In this document: one piece after another, positions 9,331-16,605 of the stretch | Layout: each line of letters opens with the position of its first letter | Position numbering within the stretch: the stretch's first letter is position 1 | Assembly (NCBI RefSeq): GCF_024298965.1 | Contig: NZ_CP085193.1 | Location: forward strand, 248,001-312,000 | Direction of reading: 5' to 3' | DNA: 64,000 bases | Source of the DNA: Streptomyces rapamycinicus NRRL 5491 | GTDB taxonomy: Bacteria > Actinomycetota > Actinomycetes > Streptomycetales > Streptomycetaceae | The notes under the pieces: model-generated | The model's database searches: none | What the model was told of the DNA's origin: nothing | What the model saw: only the letters and a program-made list of their open reading frames with translations | Translations under genes and position numbers: made by a program

Positions 9331-9753
9331 TCAGGCTGCGGACAGTGTGACGCGTGTAGCGCCCGTGGGACCGTCGGGGGTGCCGGCGGAGACGAGGGCA
9401 TCGCGCTGGCCGCTGGTGACCATATGGGCGTGGGTGTGGACCTCGCCTCGGGCGTAGGCGTCCAGCAGGATCTCGACGAGGGCGGACATGGACCGGACCG
9501 CGTCCTTGGTGCGGCGCTCGTTGGCTGCGTGCCATACGGCATCAGTGGTGAAGATGGTGCGGCCTCGCCGGTCGCGCGCCTCAGGGTTCGGAGAAGTGCG
9601 CGGCAGCGCGAGAGTCCCGGCCGCGTAGTCGGTGAGGGCTCGGGAGGCTACCCAGATGAGGGGTAGGCCTTCGTCCTTGGCACGGCGGCCTGCGGCGTGC
9701 CATACGTTCTTGGCGATGTTCGGGGCGCGCTCCGTCTCACCTGCTGCCGGCAT
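9331..9753 (-). CDS. tandem ribbon-helix-helix-like protein, first gene of a putative toxin-antitoxin module
   Basis: About 140 residues. Two internal repeats of about 37 residues are visible: NIAKNVWHAAGRRAKDEG with ASRALTDYAAG, and TIFTTDAVWHAANERR with ILLDAYARG. Each has the strand, helix A (VWHAA) and helix B pattern of an RHH DNA-binding subunit, so the protein may be a single-chain pseudo-dimer. The start at 9753 (MPAAGE) is preferred over 9777. It lies 26 bp upstream of the DUF6247-like gene on the same strand, and a plausible -10 (TAGACT) precedes it. Likely the autoregulator of the module; unproven. Confidence 0.55.
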   Translation of the reverse strand: MPAAGETERAPNIAKNVWHAAGRRAKDEGLPLIWVASRALTDYAAGTLALPRTSPNPEARDRRGRTIFTTDAVWHAANERRTKDAVRSMSALVEILLDAYARGEVHTHAHMVTSGQRDALVSAGTPDGPTGATRVTLSAA

Positions 9754-9844
9754 GCGACGGCCCTTCTGTCGTGACACCCTTGAGTCTACCTATCGGAATG
9801 GTACTACGGATCGAACCGGTAAATCAGCGGTGCGCCGGTCAGGT

Positions 9845-10035
9845 CGACGAGGTCGAACGATCAGGGTCACCATCCATGGTGGACTGCGGCGATCCAGGTC
9901 GGCGGGCGAGCTCACCGACTGCTTCGGATCTCGACCCAGGATCCCCGGTGCGCGTCCCGTTCAGGCGCCGCACCAGCAGTTCCACGACCGCCTCCCCCAT
10001 GCGCGGCATCGGCGGATCCACGGTGGTCCACGCCG
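9845..10035 (-). pseudogene. LacI-family regulator C-terminal remnant
   Basis: The minus strand reads WTTVDPPMPRMGEAVVELL then VRRLNG, the conserved C-terminal segment of LacI-family regulators (TTV.PP...MG..AV.LL...). Neither the DNA-binding domain nor the sugar-binding core is present in the flanks. A decayed fragment, with no start codon that would make a functional protein. Confidence 0.55.
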
Positions 10036-10119
10036 CTGGTTGATGACGGGGCACTTTGTACGGCCGGGTACGGGACACCCTGGCCGGAGCGTTGCGGCAG
10101 GCAGGACGCCTCGTAGCGC

Positions 10120-10345
10120 CGGTGACTGCGGCGGGTCCGGCCTGTGTGCGTCGGCGGGTGGGACCGGATCCTTTGCGGGAGCTGTTCGAGACTGTGGCAG
10201 GTCCGCGGGGGCGCCCATGCACGAGGAGCGTGTCCTGGCGGGGTCTGCGCAGGTCGCGTTCGACGGCTTCCGGTCCACCCGCGTCCCCGAGACCGGCGAC
10301 AACGTGGTCTGGCCGGGCGGACACCGCAGCGGAAAGAGCGAGGCC
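10120..10345 (+). mobile_element. IS4-family transposase remnant
   Basis: Two adjacent frames on the plus strand read RRRVGPDPLRELFETVAGP (10149-10205) and, after a frame change near 10210, AQVAFDGFRSTRVPETGDN followed by VVWPG. This is the N-terminal catalytic region of actinobacterial IS4-type transposases (the VAFDG motif holds the first Asp). Both ends are missing. It neighbours the LacI remnant. Confidence 0.55.
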
Positions 10346-10584
10346 AACGACTCGCGCGATCGAGTCGACGGTGTCGACTACAACCAGGTCACCACCGAGC
10401 GACCGGAGCCGCCGCAGACTCCTGACCTGCCATGGTCAGGCCCGTGGTCGGTCCAGCCGGCGCCGTGGTCGGGCTCACGGCCGGCCCGACGGGGTTCATG
10501 GTCAGGGGGCTCTCGCTGGTCCCCACTGCTCCCGTGCGGGAGCGAGAGCGGTGCGACACCCGGAGGGCGCGAGACCCGGGGCGA
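10346..10584. other. intergenic stretch downstream of the IS4 remnant
   Basis: About 240 bp. The plus strand has a coding-like base pattern but no recognisable protein. It ends at the stop codon of the convergent propeller gene. No clear terminator hairpin was found. Confidence 0.35.
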
Positions 10585-11712
10585 TCAGTAGAAGTGGCGG
10601 ACGAAGACGTCCGATTTGCCGTTGGTGTCGCCGGGCACGATGTCGTCGGCTGCGGACTGGAAGACCACGTCGCGCCCACCGGCGCCGACCGCGTCGGTCC
10701 CGGCCGAGGCGAGCTGGTTGGAGACTATCTCGTCGGTGCCCGTCTCCAGGTCGCGCAGCGTGAGCGACGGTCCGTTCGTGTCGTGTGGGGCGTACAGCAG
10801 ATAGCGGCCGGTGGGGTCGATGGCCACGCCCCGCACGTTCGGCACCAGTTGGTCGGCGCCCGAGCTCTCGTCGTGGACGTAGGTGTCGGGGCCCGAGAGG
10901 TAGACGACCTTGCTGCCGTCCTTGCTGAGCTGGACGAGCGTCGCCGCCTTGGACGGGCCCTCGATCGGACCGGAGGAGGTGTCATCGGTCCGGTCCCACA
11001 CGAAGACGTCCTCCGCCCGGCCGTCCTGGTAGGCGACGAAGCGGCCGTCGCCGCTGATGGACGGCCGGGCCGAGACGGTGTGGTCGAACTCGGCGACCGT
11101 CTGCGTGGTGTCGGCGCGCCAGTCCCGTACCTCGATGCGCTGCCGGGACGGCGGTCGATTGAAGGTGGCGACCTGGGCGATGTAGCGGCCGTCCCCGCTC
11201 AGCGACGGCTGGCTGCAGCTGAGGCCCGGGCAGTTCATGCCGATCGTGCTTCCCGAGCTCACCTGGGACAGGAAGGACTTCGTGTCTCTTTGCAACAGCC
11301 CCCAAAAAGCAACGTATTGTCCGTCACCGCTGATCACCGGGCCCTGATTCGTTGGGGTGATGCTGCTCATCAGCGTGGTCTGGCTCGTCCGCTGGTCGCG
11401 GACGAACACCCGCTCCCAAGTCACCGGGTTGGCGGGTGTGAGGTTCTTCGCCAACGACGAGAAGGCGATACGCCGGCCGTCGGTCGTGATCGTGGCGCCG
11501 GCGGAGTCGCCGTCACCCTGGGTACCGTCGGTCGCGACACTGATCCGCTCGACCCCGGCTCCGCTCTCGCCCGCGACGCCCGGCACGGTCATGGGCTCGG
11601 CCCAGGCGGCTCCGGGCAGCACCGCTGTGACCGCGCAGACCACGACCGCCACGCTCAGGGCGGCCCGCACACGTCTGGTGGCACTCCGATCCGTATTTGT
11701 ATTTCCCCTCAT
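10585..11712 (-). CDS. secreted beta-propeller protein (TolB/PD40-like repeats)
   Basis: About 375 residues. The start at 11712 is chosen because GGGGGG lies just upstream and the product begins with a classic Sec signal peptide: a basic region, a hydrophobic core AALSVAVVVCAVTAVLP and cleavage after AAWA. The mature part holds repeats of the type SGDGRFVAY, SGDGQYVAF, SGDGRYIAQ and KDGSKVVYL, four-stranded blades of a TolB/PD40-like propeller, each followed by a VFVRD or VFVWD strand. It ends KSDVFVRHFY. Exported; probably a binding scaffold, ligand unknown. Confidence 0.85.
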   Translation of the reverse strand: MRGNTNTDRSATRRVRAALSVAVVVCAVTAVLPGAAWAEPMTVPGVAGESGAGVERISVATDGTQGDGDSAGATITTDGRRIAFSSLAKNLTPANPVTWERVFVRDQRTSQTTLMSSITPTNQGPVISGDGQYVAFWGLLQRDTKSFLSQVSSGSTIGMNCPGLSCSQPSLSGDGRYIAQVATFNRPPSRQRIEVRDWRADTTQTVAEFDHTVSARPSISGDGRFVAYQDGRAEDVFVWDRTDDTSSGPIEGPSKAATLVQLSKDGSKVVYLSGPDTYVHDESSGADQLVPNVRGVAIDPTGRYLLYAPHDTNGPSLTLRDLETGTDEIVSNQLASAGTDAVGAGGRDVVFQSAADDIVPGDTNGKSDVFVRHFY

Positions 11713-11802
11713 TTTCCCCCCAGTCAGGACACGGTCTGTCCTCCAGCTCCCCACTGGAGGCCCGCAAGCATGGAACCGCGATGGCGCTGTGGGGACAATG
11801 CG

Positions 11803-11997
11803 TCACATGACGTATTGAGAGGCGCGGTTTCGGTCGCATGAGGCCCCCTCGGCGCGGCACCGGGTACCCGAGCGCCAGAACGTGGGCTCGGTGCGCTTCA
11901 CGCCGTCCAAACCCCCGCCGGTCAGCATCCGGCCGATGCCGAACATGAGATATCCGGCCGACTCCTCCACCTGCTTGCCGAACGTCGTCTGTGCCAT
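11803..11997 (-). CDS. small hypothetical protein
   Basis: About 64 residues from an ATG at 11997 preceded by GAAAGGG. The sequence begins MAQTTFGKQVEESAGYLMF and contains GIGRMLTGGGLDG. Composition is plausible for a real gene but I recognise no family. It is co-directional with the propeller gene about 90 bp downstream. Confidence 0.35.
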   Translation of the reverse strand: MAQTTFGKQVEESAGYLMFGIGRMLTGGGLDGVKRTEPTFWRSGTRCRAEGASCDRNRASQYVM

Positions 11998-12266
11998 CAG
12001 CCGCGCCCTTTCCGGTGTGCCTCCAGGCACCTCACCCCCGGAAGCGGACACCGACGGTAGAAACGCTGGCCTGTGGACAGAGGGTGCGGGACGACCAGAC
12101 CACTGCTCGCAGCACGCAGGTGAGTTTCGGCAGTACTCCGTGATCGGTCGGCGGAGGGATGTCGGTCAGTTTCGCTAGCACCAAGGCTCCGCCCGGTCCG
12201 CTCGCTCGATGCGATGATCACCCTCGTGTCTTTGCTGCGCGCCGCAGGGTGGAGGGATGAGAAGAC

Positions 12267-12932
12267 GTGGATGTGTATGAAGCCGTGGACAGTCGCCGGG
12301 CCGTGCGAGCCTTCAGCGACGAGCCGGTATCCAAAGAGGTACTCGAACGGGTGCTGGCCGCAGCGACGCGGGCTCCGTCCAGCGGGAACCTCCAGCCGTG
12401 GCATCTGTATGTCGTGACCGGCGAGCCCCTGGCCGAACTGAAGAGACGCGCGACGGCCAGGGCACTGGCGGGAGACCCGGGTGATGAGCGGGAATACCCG
12501 ATGTACCCGGCCGGACTGGCGTCACCGTATCGGGACCGTTTCTCCGCCGCGGCCGCCCAGCGGTACGAAGCACTGGGCATCGAGCGCGACGACCCCGACC
12601 GGCCCGTGAAGATCGCCGCCTTGAACACTGAGGCGTTCGGGGCACCGGTCGTACTGTTCTGCTACCTCGACCGGACGATGGGGCCTGGGCAGTGGGGGGA
12701 CGCCGGGATGTACTTGCAGACGGTCATGCTGCTGCTGAGGGCGGAAGGGTTGCACAGCTGCCCCCAGGTGATGTGGACGATGTATCGCAAGACCGTCAGC
12801 CAGATAGCCGGAGCCGATGACAGGCTCGTGCTGTTCTGCGGTGTCGCGGTGGGGTCCGAGAAGGAAGGCGTACCGCGGCTGCGTACCGGGCGGGCGGACA
12901 TGACAGAAACAGTGCGCTTCATCGGAGCATGA
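12267..12932 (+). CDS. nitroreductase family protein
   Basis: 221-residue FMN-dependent oxidoreductase with a GTG start after GGAGGG. The family signatures are present: SRRAVRAFSDEPV near the N-terminus (FMN phosphate-binding Arg residues), RAPSSGNLQPWHLYVV, and the C-terminal RLVLFCGVAVG segment. It acts as a cytosolic homodimer reducing nitro compounds, quinones or similar with NAD(P)H. Monocistronic here, with no regulator adjacent. Intact. Confidence 0.92.
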   Translation: MDVYEAVDSRRAVRAFSDEPVSKEVLERVLAAATRAPSSGNLQPWHLYVVTGEPLAELKRRATARALAGDPGDEREYPMYPAGLASPYRDRFSAAAAQRYEALGIERDDPDRPVKIAALNTEAFGAPVVLFCYLDRTMGPGQWGDAGMYLQTVMLLLRAEGLHSCPQVMWTMYRKTVSQIAGADDRLVLFCGVAVGSEKEGVPRLRTGRADMTETVRFIGA

Positions 12933-13070
12933 CCCACTGACCAGTAATCCTGACTGCAGACGGATCGTCAGTCCGTGTCACTCCGCTCATCGCGGGCCCG
13001 GGGTGGGGCGAGGCGGAAGGAGCCGGTGCCGGTCCCGATGATGTTCCCGCCGGAGGTGGGACGGTCGACG

Positions 13071-13783
13071 ATGGCCGCACGGCGCCGGGAATCGGTAAAG
13101 CATTCTGGTCCAGCCCCCAAACTTTCGACATCCGGCGGATCTTCCACATCGAGAGCCTGCGGTCGCTGGGTCTGTCACTGCGTGAGATCGGGCGCGCGCT
13201 CGACGACCCCGGTTTCACGCCCTCGGCGCTCGTCGGTGACCTCATCCGTCAGACACGCGACCGCATCGCGGCCGAGACCGAACTGCTCACGCGGCTGCGC
13301 CGGATCGACGCCACGGACCCCACCGACTGGGAGGACGTCCTCCAGATCGTCGCGCTCCTCCAGGCACTGGGGTCTCAGAGCGCCGACGCCCGCCAGCGCG
13401 CGGCCCTCTCCCCGGCCGACGGGGTTCCGGTGCCGGTGGAGGCCCTGGTCGAGGCGGCACTGAGCGAGACGGAGCCGAACGTCGCCGACGCCCTTCGATG
13501 GGCGCTGGCGCAATCGGGCGACCGCGGCCCGGCACTGCTGGCGAAGGGCCTCGGCTCACCGGTGGCCGCGGTGCGCAAACGTGCCGTCCAGTCCCTCGCC
13601 GAGATGCCCGGCGGTAAGGCAACCGAGCACCTGCGGGACGCTCTCACGGACCCCGACGCCGGGGTCCGCGGGTACGCGGCTCTGGCGCTCGGGACACATG
13701 GAGTGGCCGAAGCGGTCCCAACCCTCATAGACATGATCGTGACGGGAAGGAACGACACCGACGCGGCCGACGCACGTTACTGA
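13071..13783 (+). pseudogene. MerR-type regulator with HEAT repeats, broken at both ends
   Basis: From about 13091 one frame reads DIRRIFHIESLRSLGLSL then REIGRALDDPGF and a long helix, the second half of a MerR DNA-binding domain with its dimerisation helix. HEAT-like repeats follow (DRGPALLAKGLGSPVAAVRK, HLRDALTDPDAGVRGYAALA). No start codon lies in this frame upstream, and the recognition helix-turn-helix (about 50 residues) is missing. The 3' end stops early at 13783 compared with MerR-HEAT relatives. Most likely a pseudogene. Confidence 0.65.
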
Positions 13784-13896
13784 CCTTTCCGTCGGGTCGT
13801 CGAGGGTGGCATCCCTTGATCCCCTGCGGCAGTCCGTGGCCATGACGAGCGCGGAGCGTCGAACAGTGGTGGGCGCGTGCGGGCCGGGCGGTTCGC

Positions 13897-14964
13897 TCAG
13901 GTGAGGAGTTTCGCGAGCTGAGCCATCTCGGCGGGCGGGTCGACCACCGGCTGGATGAGGAGTTCGTCGACGCCCGCCTGTTCCAGGGCGGTGATGCGGG
14001 TGAGGAGGTCGTCGCGGGTGCCGACGAGGGCCAGGGCGTTCATCAGCGGGGGCAGGACCAGGTCCCGGTCCTGCGGCGCGATGCGTCCGAGGTAGCCGGG
14101 GTAGATCTTGGTGTACCGGTCCGGCGCGGTGGCGGTGGTGCCGCGCCGGTCGAGGAGTCGTCGCACCGCCTCACGTTCATCGGGGCCGAGCTGCTCGGCG
14201 AAGGCAGGTGTGTCGGCGGCGTAGTCCAACAGCGACAGGACCAGGTGACCGGTCGCGTCCCGGGCCGCGTCGCTGTCGGGGTCCTCGTTCTGGTGAAGCA
14301 TGTGGAGCGAGGTGACCAGGTACGAGTCCGCTCGGGAGACCGTGTGGGAATCAGGGTCGCGGGGCGCGCTGTGGGCGGCCTGGCGGCGGGCGTCGTGCAG
14401 TGCATGCCAGGCGGTGGGGTCGAGCAGGCCGACGGAGATGAGCCCTGCGCCGTGGCGGCCCGCGACGGCGGCGGCTTTGGGTCCGTGCAGCGCCGCGACG
14501 ACGAACTCGATCGGATCAGTGGTGTTCACATGCGCCCCGGCGTGCAGGAAACGGATGTCGCGGACCCGGTCGCCTTCGCGGTATTCGGTCGAGCGCCCGG
14601 CGCACAGATCCTGCAGTGCCGCGATGAAGTCCTCCAGCGCGGCCACCTTGGTCGGCGGCATGCCCAGAGTGCGCCGGGCGGTGTTTCCGGTGCCGACCCC
14701 GCAGATGATCCGGCCCGGCGCCAAAGCATTGAGGCTGGCGAACCCGCTCGCCGCGGCCGGGGCCGAGCGCAGCCCCGCTGAGGTCACGCCGATACCGAGC
14801 CTGATGCGGCGGGTGGCCTTCGCACACAGGCTCAAGGCGACGAAGGGGTCACCGTGGACCATCGGGGTGTCGTAGACCCAGAAGCTGTGCAAGCCCAACT
14901 CCTCGGCCCGCACGGCGAGATCCTCCACACCGGGCTGCGCGGCGACGACGACGCCTGCACGCAT
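13897..14964 (-). CDS. luciferase-like monooxygenase (probably F420- or FMN-dependent)
   Basis: About 355 residues, TIM-barrel flavin monooxygenase/reductase. The start at 14964 is chosen because TTGGAGG lies eight bases upstream of ATG and MRAGVVVAAQPG is a natural N-terminus. Recognisable features are the first-strand region, VYDTPMVHGDPFVALSLCA, RIRLGIGVTS and the conserved glycine-rich GRIICGVGTGNTARRTLG. In actinomycetes this branch often uses F420, but no residue visible here proves the cofactor. The frame stays open upstream to 15114, reading into a possible transposon fragment. Confidence 0.88.
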   Translation of the reverse strand: MRAGVVVAAQPGVEDLAVRAEELGLHSFWVYDTPMVHGDPFVALSLCAKATRRIRLGIGVTSAGLRSAPAAASGFASLNALAPGRIICGVGTGNTARRTLGMPPTKVAALEDFIAALQDLCAGRSTEYREGDRVRDIRFLHAGAHVNTTDPIEFVVAALHGPKAAAVAGRHGAGLISVGLLDPTAWHALHDARRQAAHSAPRDPDSHTVSRADSYLVTSLHMLHQNEDPDSDAARDATGHLVLSLLDYAADTPAFAEQLGPDEREAVRRLLDRRGTTATAPDRYTKIYPGYLGRIAPQDRDLVLPPLMNALALVGTRDDLLTRITALEQAGVDELLIQPVVDPPAEMAQLAKLLT

Positions 14965-14984
14965 CCAGACCTCCAAGGTATGAC

Positions 14985-15114
14985 GATCGAATCGAGCTTG
15001 CTCAGCACGACAGATCTCCCCGGCCGTCGAAGCGGAGCCCAGCCAGACCGCGTTGACGACCTTCCGCACCGTCCGCCATGTCAAACAACACTCGCGCTCC
15101 AACGCCCGGGTCAC
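14985..15114 (-). mobile_element. possible ISL3-type transposase fragment
   Basis: The extension upstream of the monooxygenase reads MTRALERECCLTWRTVRKVV, which resembles the helix-turn-helix of ISL3-family transposases. It is only about 25 residues long and then diverges. Weak evidence, from memory of the family. Confidence 0.25.
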
Positions 15115-15197
15115 ACGCCATCCCGATGGTCACGCCGGATCGCAGCCTACAGCTCGGCCCCCGACATCCGCCGTATCACCAGCACCCACACACCTAG

Positions 15198-15497
15198 CCA
15201 GGCGTCGAGGGGCTGCGTACGGATGCTGGCGACCTCGCGGAGATCATCATCGGGTCCCCACCTCCTCTCGTCGAGGAAGAACGGAGAAAGACGACCAACC
15301 GGATCACGATCTCCCCGTTCGGAGAACTGAAGCTCTGCGCCCAGTCATCCAGCGCGGTGGTCAACGTCCGGGCCGAGCCTGCCGAGTTCGGCGCCTTCCT
15401 GGACGCCCTGCCCCGGAACGGCTACGACGACTACCTCGCCCGCGCGGCACCGTCTCTCAGTGGCCGTAGGGCGGCTCGAAACAGCCGGTCTCCATGA
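15198..15497 (+). pseudogene. gene remnant of unknown family
   Basis: After a TAG at 15195 the plus strand is open for 100 codons with strong coding character: GDLAEIIIGSPPPLVEEERR, ITISPFGELKLCAQSSS and AEFGAFLDALPRNGYDDYL. There is no usable start codon, and the last 40 bp overlap the convergent lipoprotein gene. I do not recognise the family. The beginning appears lost. Confidence 0.4.
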
Positions 15498-16064
15498 ATG
15501 GCCCGTTGGTCTTGACCTCGTAGTTGGTCTTCTGCACGAACGCGGTGACGCAGGCGTCGTCATGCACCCGAAGGCCGATCCGGGCGCCTTCGGGCGTGAC
15601 GTTGTGGTCGACCTCGTAGCGCGGATCCATCGCCCGCACGGTGAGCGTCCCACCGCGGCGCTCTCCCTTCGGCCCGGTCCGCTCCTCTTCGTACCCCAGC
15701 TCGAGTAGCGCCGCGCGCACGCTCTTGGGGTCCCACTTCTTCTGCCCCCACAGTCGCTTGAGCACGGGCTCGATGCGGTCGGCCTCCCTCTGCGCGTCCT
15801 TGGCACTGGCGGGGGACATCTCGCCGGAGCGGCGGTAGGCGTTGTTGTCGCCGTGGTGCGGGGCACCGTCGGCGATCCCGGGCTCCGCATAAGGCGGGGC
15901 GCCGGGGAACTGGGGCTGGAACTCGGAGGTGTCGTCGAGGCGCCGGCTGCCACGTCCGTGCCGTGCTGCTCACCGCAGGCAGTCAGGGATACGGCAGCGA
16001 GCAGGAAGAGAGCGGTCGCAGCGAAGCGTCTGCGCGCTCCCGGCATCAAGGTCTGCATGCGCAT
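15457..16064 (-). CDS. lipoprotein, one frameshift
   Basis: Surface lipoprotein of about 200 residues. The start at 16064 (or 16058) gives a signal peptide with RRRFAATALFLLAAVSLTAC, where LTAC is the lipobox. A Ser/Pro-rich linker follows (TTPPSSSPSSPAP). The frame breaks near 15895, where restoring one C continues into PYAEPGIADGAPHHGDNNAY and the folded part ending CFEPPYGH at 15457. The domain (LKRLWGQKKWDP, ALLELGYEEERTG, GARIGLRVHDDACV) is a Streptomyces-type hypothetical. Function unknown. Confidence 0.7.
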
Positions 16065-16297
16065 GACTCTGCCATGGCGCGGACGGGTGCGAGTGCTGTA
16101 GGGCGGAGTGACCGAGGCGGTGCGGAGGAGGGCTCGGCCTCGCGGAACTGTGGTGGGGGCGAGCAGCCGCCGCGAGTCGGAGAGCCGTCGGCCGCTCCAC
16201 TCACGTGGTGAGGGAGCGGCCCGATGCGGCCGATGCGTGCGAGGCCCCTGCTGGGGGGCTCGTCCGTCCAGGCGGGCCACCCCGAACCGGTCTCCGT

Positions 16298-16605
16298 CAG
16301 CGCCGCAGTCCCTCGGTCAGCAGGCGGAACTGTGCTCTGTCACCGGGGTTGAGCAGGATGTCGACGCCGGGGGGCGCGATCTCCGGCAGAGTCCTCCCCA
16401 GTACGCGCTCCCAGCGAGCGGGTGGCAGGCGCCGTGTGTGGAGGGCCGCGGTGACGACCGGCAGACACGGCGTCCCGTCCTGGGCGGATGCCAGGAGCGG
16501 TTCGCCTTGTTCGTCGCAGGCGACCTCGAGGACGGTGTGGCGCAGCAGCGCGAGGAACCGATCGACGGAGTCCTGGCCCTTGCCCTTGGCGAAGTGCCTC
16601 GGCGG
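16298..16605 (-). pseudogene. SseB-like C-terminal segment fused to the CHAT gene by a junction
   Basis: In a different frame from the CHAT gene the minus strand reads KGQDSVDRFLALLRHTVLEV, then GTPCLPVVTAALHTRR and APPGVDILLNPGDRAQFRLL, ending at a TGA at 16298-16300. The LPVVTA and GVDILLNPG blocks are the SseB-domain signature (type III secretion SseB N-terminal-like family). No independent start is visible; it begins right where the CHAT domain stops matching (about 16600). It is either the tail of a frameshifted fusion or a second gene joined by deletion. Confidence 0.5.

Noticed and set aside
10432..11841. 469-residue plus-strand frame
   Set aside because: Mirror of the secreted propeller gene on the other strand, without ribosome-binding site or recognisable domains.
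16340..16600. C-terminal 90 residues of the CHAT frame
   Set aside because: Arg/Pro-rich out-of-frame sequence; the real coding frame here is the SseB-like one.
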